In this document: positions 51,580 to 59,348 of the stretch, piece after piece
Layout of the letters: every line of letters starts with the position of its first letter
How positions within the stretch are numbered: position 1 is the first letter of the stretch
NCBI GenBank assembly: GCA_903828565.1
Contig: CAIKMQ010000032.1
Location: forward strand, 1-64,000
Source: an uncultured Leptolinea sp.
GTDB lineage: Bacteria > Chloroflexota > Anaerolineae > Anaerolineales > Anaerolineaceae
DNA length: 64,000 bases
Reading direction: 5' to 3'
Notes under the pieces: model-generated
Told to the model about the DNA's origin: nothing
The model's database searches: none
What the model saw: the letters and a program-made list of their open reading frames with translations, nothing else
Translations under genes and position numbers: made by a program

Positions 51580-54500
51580 ATGTACATTTATAAATCATCC
51601 GAGTTTTTAGAAAAAGTCAGTGAGGAACATCTCGATTCTCGCATCAGTAGATTATGTAAGTCTCTGGAAAGAGTAGGAGAAGTTATCAATGAACAGATTC
51701 CCCGGTTTCCTGCAAGGTATGGAACACGATATCTAAAACATGAAGAACGCGACTTACGTATCGTCGCAGAATTACTAGATGTAGATGGAACCCAAGTGTT
51801 ATATCTGCATACCATTTTTGCACATGATAGACATTATGAGCAGTTTCTGGGTGAGATCTCAGCGGGGAGGTATTCATATAGCCCGGATATTGAGCAGGTT
51901 CGTCTCTGGCTTCGAGAGAACAGAGTCGAAGCCTTGACCACCTCAACAGCTCGGCAGATCATTGACTTACCGGCAATTTATCATGGATGGTTAAAAAGAC
52001 CAACTTGGGATTTTGAGAATTGGGTGGTATACGAAGGTTCAGAGTGGGTATCAGAATTCCATAAAGCGCAGTTTTCGGACCGCTGGGAGACGATGCATGC
52101 GATCCTCGATAGTATTCTTTGCCAGATGCAGGCAGGCAATATCACAACTATATCAGAGTTTAAGCCATTTACAGCAACAGATGGTACCTACTACCGTATT
52201 TGGGATTCTACCCGCGGGATTATTTTGGCGCGGAAAGGAGATAGGGGTATCTTATTTAGCCAGCACCTGATTCGGGTTCGGAGTGATGATGGAGATCAGA
52301 CGGCAAATGATTTTCACCGTCAGGTGGTATTCCTGGTTTCACCAGTGATCGATGAAAGTGATGATAACCTAAATAAATTGGTTTCAGAGAATTACCCGTT
52401 CTATGAAGAGGAAGATACATTCCATTCTGGGTTTAACGAGATCGCCCGGTGCTCTAACCGGGTGTATCCTGGTTACATATTGGCAGATATGGATTTGTGG
52501 CGTGATATTGAAAGAGATGAAGGGGTAAATCTCGCATTGTCAGCGGAGGAAGAAAGAATTCTCTATTCATTATCCTCAGAGGGGCCACGTGATTACAGAC
52601 TACCAATATTCATCAATGGAAGAGCGGGGAGTGGAAAATCAACAATCCTGTTCTATGTCTTCACGGATTACTGCACCCGGATCTTTAAATACCGGAATGA
52701 GAACGAACTGGAGGAGATGGGATTACGTGGTAGACCGGTTTTTCTGACATATAGTAGTGAACTGCTCAAAGTTGCTGCAGACCGGGTGAGTAAGATGGTC
52801 TTTACGCGCCTGGCGATTACAAACACGACTGAGCAAAAAAGGATCAAAGAACAACTTGGAAATATGCTCAGACCCTTCAGAGAATTTCTAAGAGAGCAAC
52901 TACCGGATGACTCGGGATATGAAATCTTTTTTGATGATGCCAGACGAATTTCATTTCACCAGTTTAAACGCATCTATTCTGAGAACCACAACCCGGCCGT
53001 ACGCAAATACTCTGCGGATATTTGTTGGTATGTGATCCGAACATTCATTAAAGGCTACCAACTGGATTGTTACCTGGATCCTGAAATGTACAACAATTCG
53101 GAGATCATCGCTGAAAGAGATAGAACGGTTTCAAATAAAGATTTCAGGGTGATCTATGAAAATGTTTGGAAATGGTATAAAGATTATCTTGAAAAAGAGG
53201 GTTATTGGGATGATCAAGATCTAATAAGAGCGGTCTTGGAGGCTGAACAGAATATTGAAGGTGAATATACGGCCATATTTTGCGATGAGGCTCAGGATTT
53301 TACTCGGCTAGAATTGCAATTAATCTTAAAAACATCAATTTACCAAAATTATCGTTTATCTAACTATGATGAACAGGCAAGTTTACCCTTTGCTTTCGCT
53401 GGTGATCCCCTTCAGACGTTGAACCCAAGCGGGTTCCGCTGGGCGAAAGTTCAGGCCATGTTTCATAATGAAATAATCCAGGGAATTGACCCTTTGGGCA
53501 GGTTGGGGATTAAGATCAAACCACTGGATGATTTACTGATCAATTATCGTTCCACCAAGCCAATCGTTGAAATTACAAATGCATTGATCCTGGTACGTAA
53601 TCGTCTTTTCGATCAAAGTACAAAACCTCAGAATTACTGGGGACTGGGAAATATGGGCTTTGCACCACAAAAGTATTTACTTTCACAGATAAATATAGAA
53701 GACCTAAGAAAAAATATTCGGGATACCATTCTCTTGATCCCATGTGATGAAGGTGGTGAAAAAGAATTTTTTCTTGGGGATAATGAACTCTGTCTACTAT
53801 TCCCGGATGATGCCCGAGATGAACGCTGCCCCAAAAATGTAATCTCTGCGATCGGCGCTAAAGGGTTGGAATTCCAAAGAGTGATCTTATACAAATTTGG
53901 AGATGTATGCCCTGACAAGGCTTGGTCAGTTATTGAGAACTCTGAGACAAGAAGTAGCGTTGATGTTGAGTATTTCTTTAATAAACTATATGTTGCTGGA
54001 ACACGTGCGACAAAATTCCTGTTCGCTCTAGAGTCTGACGATGGCGACACCAAGCTATGGATGAATTTAACAGCGGACAAACTTTGTGAATATGCCCTGG
54101 CTATCAAAGGACAGCAATGGAAAATTCGTCCGGAATCTGATCAAGATCCGCAGCACGAATACACTGCCAGGCCGATTGGACTTGGAACCCCTGAAGGGGT
54201 GCGGGAGATGCAGGAGGAGAGACCAGAAGAGATCGCTGTCGAATTTATGAATCGTGGAATAACTTCAGAAAATCCGGAGTTTCTTTGGCGAGCAAGATCA
54301 TATTATCGGGATCTGGATGATACGAGAAGAGCAACATTTTGTGAAGCTTATGCCATGAAGTTCGAAAAACGATACAAGGAAGCTGGATTCAGATTTGTTG
54401 ATATCGAGGAGGTCCAACTGGCAAATGATTGTTTCTGGGAGGGAATGCATTGGCAGGAGTTGATGGAAATCCAAGGTCAAAACCGTGCCGATAGGATGCA

Positions 54501-56004
54501 GCTGGCGAAATTTATGCTCTCAGATCTTGATACCGCACCGATACTCGAGTTTGCAGAATATCTATCGACGATAATCAATCGGAAAACTTTACCGTATGGC
54601 CATAACAATCAATGGCGGGAGGTTTACAGGGAATTCAACAGTCGTGTTAGCCAGCTTCCAGCAAATAGCGTGAATAGAGAAGACTGGGTAAGATTGGGGT
54701 CATTAATTCGTGACCTGGAAGATTATGGATATTCAGATATCCAGGCGGTTGCTGGACTCTGCAATATGAATGCCGGTAATACAAAAGCTGCAATAAAAAT
54801 TTGGGAAGACAATGGACAAGTAAGCCACCAATTGTATTATTTAGCCAAAGCGACAGTGAGCAAATATCCTCAAAACCTTGAATGGTTATCGCGAGCCGGT
54901 CAGACAGATCAGATCATCACGCTCTGGGAGAATAATGGGGGTAATACTCAGACTCTACCTCTTACCCTGGCAAGATATGTTTTCCCAGTGTTGAATGAGA
55001 AGCAGAGGTTTTGGGATGCAGGCTTCCTGGCAATGCGGTCAGATGAAACCAATAGTCAGACTGTTATAGCGATGCTTAAGAGTATAAGGGTTTATACAAC
55101 AGCAAACTTAAAAGAACATCAAGCAATCAGTAAATTGATCCAGTATCTTAGTAAAAATCAGGAATGGGATTTTCTAATCTCCCAGATTCAGAAGATTACA
55201 GCATTACCTACCATTACTAAAGAAAACCGGATTGAGATCTATAAAGCTTTTATCCACCAGTTAGCTTTGCCGGAAACAGAAGCAAACATGTTTGAGATCA
55301 GCCTGGTGCGAAAAATTGAGGATAGCATCTTCAATCAACTAGCCAGACAAGAAGACTGGGAAAACGAGATAAAACCCGATGGAGATTTATTAACTGCGGT
55401 TGAGTCAATGGGCTTTGATGTTACATTGCGTTTCTTCGGAAAGTTTGTAGAAATTCAAGGTCGTGATCTTCTCCGTAACTCTGCTCGTAAGCACTGGTTG
55501 GCTAATTTTGAAAAGAAGGTGGAGTACTATAAAGCGAAGGGTGAAGTGATACAACAAATTCGCCAGCTCAGGGAATATGAAGAGAGAAAAAAGCGTTGGA
55601 ATAATAAGTTGGAAATACCTGTTGGCTCACAGAAGGTAACTCAAAGAACAGAAGTGATCCATAAGCATGATGCCACCTTCAGGGATTTTCCCGTAACTAT
55701 CAAACCATATTTGGATAATGGCACCTATTTCTTTACCATAGATGCCTCGGATTATGCTGTCTACCCGGAAAAGAAGATCGTGACAATCAGTGATCCAAAT
55801 CTCAACAGGGTGCGTTTCGACCTAGAGAAGAAAACGATCAGCTCTGGAGAATTGCAATTATTGACTACCACAGGTGATGGCCGCTTACAGTTCTCCATAG
55901 ATGAGTGGTCATTGAAGGGAGAAATCCGCGATAATGATTTTCAAACCATCCTTTCGATCGAATTGAAAGGAAAGTGGAAGCCCATTCAGATCATTCTGAC
56001 TTAA
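51580..56004 (+). CDS. Giant UvrD-like helicase with helical-repeat C terminus, within the CARF operon
   Basis: A 1474-residue protein. Residues 1-95 (FLEKVSEEHLDSRISRLCKS, then RYLKHEERDLRIVAELL) faintly recall a RelE/ParE-like fold. Residues 96-340 are unassigned. A superfamily 1A helicase core follows: Walker A GRAGSGKST (347-355), CDEAQDFTRLEL (Asp569-Glu-Ala-Gln-Asp573), GDPLQTLNPSG (from 608), NYRSTKPIVEI, GAKGLEFQRVILYKFGD and VAGTRATKFLF (805-815). From about 880 to 1330 the sequence is a series of helical pairs, like TPR/HEAT repeats, and the last 130 residues are beta-rich. No nuclease motif is evident. It sits between two CARF genes on the same strand, with gaps of 65 and 77 bases, so it is probably expressed with them. 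Role unknown; type III-associated helicases of this size are not standard. Confidence 0.85.
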   Translation: MYIYKSSEFLEKVSEEHLDSRISRLCKSLERVGEVINEQIPRFPARYGTRYLKHEERDLRIVAELLDVDGTQVLYLHTIFAHDRHYEQFLGEISAGRYSYSPDIEQVRLWLRENRVEALTTSTARQIIDLPAIYHGWLKRPTWDFENWVVYEGSEWVSEFHKAQFSDRWETMHAILDSILCQMQAGNITTISEFKPFTATDGTYYRIWDSTRGIILARKGDRGILFSQHLIRVRSDDGDQTANDFHRQVVFLVSPVIDESDDNLNKLVSENYPFYEEEDTFHSGFNEIARCSNRVYPGYILADMDLWRDIERDEGVNLALSAEEERILYSLSSEGPRDYRLPIFINGRAGSGKSTILFYVFTDYCTRIFKYRNENELEEMGLRGRPVFLTYSSELLKVAADRVSKMVFTRLAITNTTEQKRIKEQLGNMLRPFREFLREQLPDDSGYEIFFDDARRISFHQFKRIYSENHNPAVRKYSADICWYVIRTFIKGYQLDCYLDPEMYNNSEIIAERDRTVSNKDFRVIYENVWKWYKDYLEKEGYWDDQDLIRAVLEAEQNIEGEYTAIFCDEAQDFTRLELQLILKTSIYQNYRLSNYDEQASLPFAFAGDPLQTLNPSGFRWAKVQAMFHNEIIQGIDPLGRLGIKIKPLDDLLINYRSTKPIVEITNALILVRNRLFDQSTKPQNYWGLGNMGFAPQKYLLSQINIEDLRKNIRDTILLIPCDEGGEKEFFLGDNELCLLFPDDARDERCPKNVISAIGAKGLEFQRVILYKFGDVCPDKAWSVIENSETRSSVDVEYFFNKLYVAGTRATKFLFALESDDGDTKLWMNLTADKLCEYALAIKGQQWKIRPESDQDPQHEYTARPIGLGTPEGVREMQEERPEEIAVEFMNRGITSENPEFLWRARSYYRDLDDTRRATFCEAYAMKFEKRYKEAGFRFVDIEEVQLANDCFWEGMHWQELMEIQGQNRADRMQLAKFMLSDLDTAPILEFAEYLSTIINRKTLPYGHNNQWREVYREFNSRVSQLPANSVNREDWVRLGSLIRDLEDYGYSDIQAVAGLCNMNAGNTKAAIKIWEDNGQVSHQLYYLAKATVSKYPQNLEWLSRAGQTDQIITLWENNGGNTQTLPLTLARYVFPVLNEKQRFWDAGFLAMRSDETNSQTVIAMLKSIRVYTTANLKEHQAISKLIQYLSKNQEWDFLISQIQKITALPTITKENRIEIYKAFIHQLALPETEANMFEISLVRKIEDSIFNQLARQEDWENEIKPDGDLLTAVESMGFDVTLRFFGKFVEIQGRDLLRNSARKHWLANFEKKVEYYKAKGEVIQQIRQLREYEERKKRWNNKLEIPVGSQKVTQRTEVIHKHDATFRDFPVTIKPYLDNGTYFFTIDASDYAVYPEKKIVTISDPNLNRVRFDLEKKTISSGELQLLTTTGDGRLQFSIDEWSLKGEIRDNDFQTILSIELKGKWKPIQIILT

Positions 56005-56081
56005 AGGTTACTACACAATGTTATTTAACTTGTCCGATATTCATGCTGGGATGATTACACGAGCAGAGGAGTAGTATACAG

Positions 56082-56987
56082 ATGATCCACCTGTCACTCA
56101 TGGGAGAACAACCCATCCCCGTTTTATTACCTCTATTCCAGTGGCCAGGAAAGTTCAATCAATTCGGGTTGGTAGCATCAACAACTACCTGTGATTTGGC
56201 AGAACAGCTCTACAGGTTTATTCGCGCAGATAGTAATTTAAGAACTATACAATTGTTCCCAGTATTATTGATTGACGCATACGATCCTGAAGATATACGA
56301 TCTCGATTGATCGAATATGCCCGAGATCACAAACTTGACGGAAAGAATACATCATTTAATATTACCGGAGGTACGAAATTAATGAGCCTTGCAGCACAAC
56401 AGGCTGCATCTGAATTGGGAATGACAACCATGTATATCGCTACAGAGAAGCAGCTAGTGATTACATTCCCAAATAATGGTGAAAATCCTCAATTATGGCC
56501 ACTAAAAGTGAACTTAACCATACAGCAATACCTGATGGCACATGGTATAGAAAGTAGCAATTCACCAAATTTTGGCGCTGGGCCAGTGAATGCTATTCCT
56601 CCACGAGAAGGAGATCAACTGGAGCAGGATGTATTGCTGCTGCTCTCCAGATCAGGTTGTTTTGATGAGGTTCAAAGAGATGTATACATTGCAAAGAACT
56701 TGCGGCAGCCGGGGGAAGTGAGAAATGAATTAGATATTGTTGTGATCAGGAATGGGAAATTGGCTGTGATCTCGTGTAAATCTGGCAAAGTCACACGCGA
56801 AAAGTTGTATGAGCTGATTTCAGTCTCCAGCCGAGAGAAGGCTGGAGTATATTGTGAGAAAGTAATGGTCGCCAGCACTCAGCAGCCAAAGGGGATTACA
56901 GATCGCGCGGCAATAGAGAGAATCACCATCATTACACGAAGAAATCTCAGTACACTTCCCGAAGTGTTGATGAAAAAACTTGGTTAG
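56082..56987 (+). CDS. CARF plus PD-(D/E)XK nuclease of the Card1/Can2 (DUF1887) type
   Basis: A 301-residue effector. The N-terminal CARF domain (about 1-150) has the ligand loop FNITGGTKLMSLAAQQ (Thr95 to Lys99). The C-terminal nuclease domain (about 180-301) has LEQDVLLLLSRSG, then NELDIVVIRNGKLAVISCKSGK with Asp218 and Lys233 in the places of the PD-(D/E)XK core. Card1/Can2 enzymes dimerise, bind cyclic tetra-adenylate and cut DNA and RNA, causing dormancy. The residue two before Lys233 is Ser instead of the usual Glu/Asp, which may alter or weaken cutting. The TAG stop is 10 bases before the next gene. Confidence 0.87.
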   Translation: MIHLSLMGEQPIPVLLPLFQWPGKFNQFGLVASTTTCDLAEQLYRFIRADSNLRTIQLFPVLLIDAYDPEDIRSRLIEYARDHKLDGKNTSFNITGGTKLMSLAAQQAASELGMTTMYIATEKQLVITFPNNGENPQLWPLKVNLTIQQYLMAHGIESSNSPNFGAGPVNAIPPREGDQLEQDVLLLLSRSGCFDEVQRDVYIAKNLRQPGEVRNELDIVVIRNGKLAVISCKSGKVTREKLYELISVSSREKAGVYCEKVMVASTQQPKGITDRAAIERITIITRRNLSTLPEVLMKKLG

Positions 56988-56997
56988 AGAGGTATCA

Positions 56998-57384
56998 ATG
57001 ATCCTTGTAAATTTTTCACACCCGGTTTCAGAAGAGAGCCTACAAGTGATTCATAACAAGGCAGGTAAGCATGTTGATTTGATCATCAATAGATTAGCTG
57101 ATTTCAATGAAGAGATGTCATATTGGGAACAAACAATACAGTTGGTTGACTCTGTGGGATTATCGGCAGCCGAGTGGCAGAATGAACAAATAATAATTAA
57201 CCTTCCCTCGCTTGCGGTGATTGCTGGGATATTGCTAGCTGAATTACATGGCCGAATGGGGTATTTTCCAACTATATTGAGGTTTAGGAGGGTTAGCGCA
57301 GTTATTCCGCCCCAGTATGAGATTGGGGAGTTGATTAGTTTGCAAGAGGTAAGGGGTTCTGCCCGAACGAAACGGAAATACTAG
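56998..57384 (+). CDS. csx15: Csx15-like CRISPR-associated protein
   Basis: A 128-residue protein matching the small Csx15 family: MILVNFSHPVSEESLQVIHN at the start, VDSVGLSAAEWQNEQIIINL, LLAELHGRMGYFPTILRFR and ELISLQEVRG. The fold is thought to be Rossmann/CARF-like. To my knowledge relatives bind cyclic tetra-adenylate and may buffer or end the signal, but this is recalled, not shown here. The ATG at 56998 is preferred over a TTG at 56980 that would overlap the nuclease gene. Being last in the set, it could restrain the membrane CARF and nuclease effectors. Confidence 0.8.
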   Translation: MILVNFSHPVSEESLQVIHNKAGKHVDLIINRLADFNEEMSYWEQTIQLVDSVGLSAAEWQNEQIIINLPSLAVIAGILLAELHGRMGYFPTILRFRRVSAVIPPQYEIGELISLQEVRGSARTKRKY

Positions 57385-57414
57385 GTAAAGTGTAGAAAAG
57401 AGGATTAAAAAAGG

Positions 57415-57960
57415 ATGCCCCAATATATGGGATTAAAGCACATCATATCTCAAAGAATAATGCATTATCCAGATGAGCGTGGGTGGTTTATGGAGCTTTC
57501 GGATAAGTATCTACAGAATACAGGGCAAAGGTGGAATGACTTTTTTCAGGATAATTATTCGTTCTCCCACGAGGGAGTACTAAGAGGGCTTCATTTCCAA
57601 AAAGAGCCATATGCACAAGATAAGTTTCTCGTTGTTGTTTTTGGTTCGATTTATGATGTTGTCGTGGATTTAAATGAGAATTCTCCCCAATATGGCCAGT
57701 ATAAAGTAAACGAAATGGAGACCTGTACTGCTCTATATATTCCTAAAGGATATGCGCATGGATTTTATGCCATGAAGGAATCCCTTATAGCTTATAAGGT
57801 AACTGGAAAGTATATGCCCGATTACGAGGGAGGAATTATTTGGAATGATCCAACAATCAATATTAATTGGCCATCGACTTCACCTATAATCTCCGATAAA
57901 GATAAAGCTTGGCCATCATTCATTTCAAATTGCTATTCTCCTGGAGGTATAAATGAATAA
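57415..57960 (+). CDS. rfbC: dTDP-4-dehydrorhamnose 3,5-epimerase-like (RmlC/RfbC) protein
   Basis: A 181-residue cupin-fold sugar epimerase. RGLHFQKEP (His about 61) holds the catalytic His, VVVDLNENSPQYG the conserved Asp region, and YIPKGYAHGFYAM the cupin strand typical of the family. Members epimerise C3 and C5 of dTDP-4-keto-6-deoxyglucose for rhamnose; homologues act on other nucleotide sugars. No rfbA, rfbB or rfbD gene is beside it, and it follows the CRISPR genes after only 30 bases on the same strand. It is more AT-rich than the genes before it. The stop overlaps the next gene by 8 bases. Confidence 0.85.
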   Translation: MPQYMGLKHIISQRIMHYPDERGWFMELSDKYLQNTGQRWNDFFQDNYSFSHEGVLRGLHFQKEPYAQDKFLVVVFGSIYDVVVDLNENSPQYGQYKVNEMETCTALYIPKGYAHGFYAMKESLIAYKVTGKYMPDYEGGIIWNDPTININWPSTSPIISDKDKAWPSFISNCYSPGGINE

Positions 57961-58642
57961 TAGAAAAAGAATAATTAAACAAGACTTTGAGATATATAGA
58001 AACATTAACCGATATCGACTCCATGAAGATAATTTACGATGGTCAATTCTTGGAAGTTACGCTGCTTTTATGGCTGCGCTATTTTCTGTAAATAATGGTG
58101 AAACTGGGAGATTCGTGATTAGTAATACGTTATTAAGTTTAAGTTTGTTGCTTGTAACTACTGGATATTTTTGGATTCTTGCGATCCAAAATTGGTTTTA
58201 CAACTTATTTAAGTATTTTGTCGACGAATGTGAATTTAGAATCATTAATAATTTACGATTAAGGACTTTGCAAGAGTACGCTGCTGAGAATGGTAAAATG
58301 ATTACCCCTTATCACCCGGCTTTTATAATTCCATTGTTTTTATTAGGGTGGTTGTCAATGATTATCGGTTTGAATACATTAAGAACAATTCCGGTAATTA
58401 ACTACCAAGTAATAAAACTAACATCTACTAGCTATGGATTTGAGGTGGGTATTATTGTACTTATTGTACTTTCCTTACTTATTCACATATTTATTTTTCA
58501 TCAAATTATAAAAAATTGGAATTCTTTTATATACAATCGCTGGATAAAAAAGCTTACGAAAATCTATGGTTCTCCTCAGCTTAGTATGCCTGTTGACCGC
58601 GAAAAAACGGTTGAAAGAGTAAAAAATCCATCGGGTAGCTAG
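57953..58642 (+). CDS. Four-helix membrane protein of unknown function, coupled to rfbC
   Basis: A 229-residue protein with four predicted transmembrane helices: WSILGSYAAFMAALFSV (about 26-43), TLLSLSLLLVTTGYFWILAI, FIIPLFLLGWLSMIIGL and VGIIVLIVLSLLIHIFIFHQ. A charged N-terminal segment ending in YRLHEDNLRW precedes helix 1, and a cytoplasmic loop of about 40 residues separates the two pairs. I recognise no named family. The start overlaps the rfbC stop by 8 bases, so both are translated together. It converges on, and overlaps by 4 bases, the HAD gene. It may be a glycan-related membrane protein or a membrane effector; the sequence does not decide. Confidence 0.6.
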   Translation: MNNRKRIIKQDFEIYRNINRYRLHEDNLRWSILGSYAAFMAALFSVNNGETGRFVISNTLLSLSLLLVTTGYFWILAIQNWFYNLFKYFVDECEFRIINNLRLRTLQEYAAENGKMITPYHPAFIIPLFLLGWLSMIIGLNTLRTIPVINYQVIKLTSTSYGFEVGIIVLIVLSLLIHIFIFHQIIKNWNSFIYNRWIKKLTKIYGSPQLSMPVDREKTVERVKNPSGS

Positions 58643-59340
58643 GGACTAAAGTAGAATTGAAGAATATCGACTACAGCCGAAGCATTTAATTTTGGAGAAA
58701 TGAATTTCACGCAATCTTTGACTTGTTGTTCGGCGTTTGATGGTGCAGCAGAATATCCACAGGCTTTCAACAATCGAAGGTCATTATTGGCATCACCAAT
58801 AAAAAGAACTTCAGAGAGACTGATACCTAATGCATTACAGGCTGCTTTTGCGCCATAGTATTTGTCAATACCATGGGGAGTGACATCAACCGCAGCAGAG
58901 GAGTATACAACTAGATATTTATCTGACAGGGTTGAGTGATTGATCGCAAGGAAAATATCCGAGATCGTTGTGTTTCCTGATGGGTATATGCTGGCACAAA
59001 CCTGCTTTCCAGGCTCAAATCTATAATCCAGACCAAGCAAGGGCGCTATTACCTTCCTAATATCAACCGGTTTAGCGAGGGGTTGAGTCATATCAGTTTG
59101 CGGGAAGTAGAGAACGGCGCCACCTTCACAAATGCACGGAAAGGGGGTGGCCAAATCAAGTATTTGAGTGATAGCTTCGACATAGGCTGTAGAGCGTCCT
59201 GTACATAGGCTGAATATTATGCCTGGGTGTTCGTACATAAATGCTCTTACATTACTAAGTGACTCTAAATCATAGGGTAGTCCTTTTCCCGGGCTGAGAG
59301 TCCCCTCGATATCAAATAGAACTACTTTCGGCTGAGTCAC
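58639..59340 (-). CDS. HAD-IIB-like phosphatase with DxE instead of DxD
   Basis: A 233-residue HAD hydrolase. Motif I is VLFDIEGTLSPG, near residue 8; the nucleophile Asp is present but the usual second Asp is Glu. Motif II is SLCTGRS and motif IV is FIGDANNDLRLL, both intact. A cap of the Cof/sucrose-phosphatase type lies between (VCASIYPSGNTTISDIF). The start is a GTG at 59340, 8 bases after the upstream gene's stop, with AAGATAGAG before it; the longer frame to 59421 would overlap that gene. Substrate is likely a phosphorylated sugar or nucleotide. It is coupled with the membrane Nudix-like gene upstream. Confidence 0.8.
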   Translation of the reverse strand: MTQPKVVLFDIEGTLSPGKGLPYDLESLSNVRAFMYEHPGIIFSLCTGRSTAYVEAITQILDLATPFPCICEGGAVLYFPQTDMTQPLAKPVDIRKVIAPLLGLDYRFEPGKQVCASIYPSGNTTISDIFLAINHSTLSDKYLVVYSSAAVDVTPHGIDKYYGAKAACNALGISLSEVLFIGDANNDLRLLKACGYSAAPSNAEQQVKDCVKFISPKLNASAVVDILQFYFSP

Positions 59341-59348
59341 ATTACACT

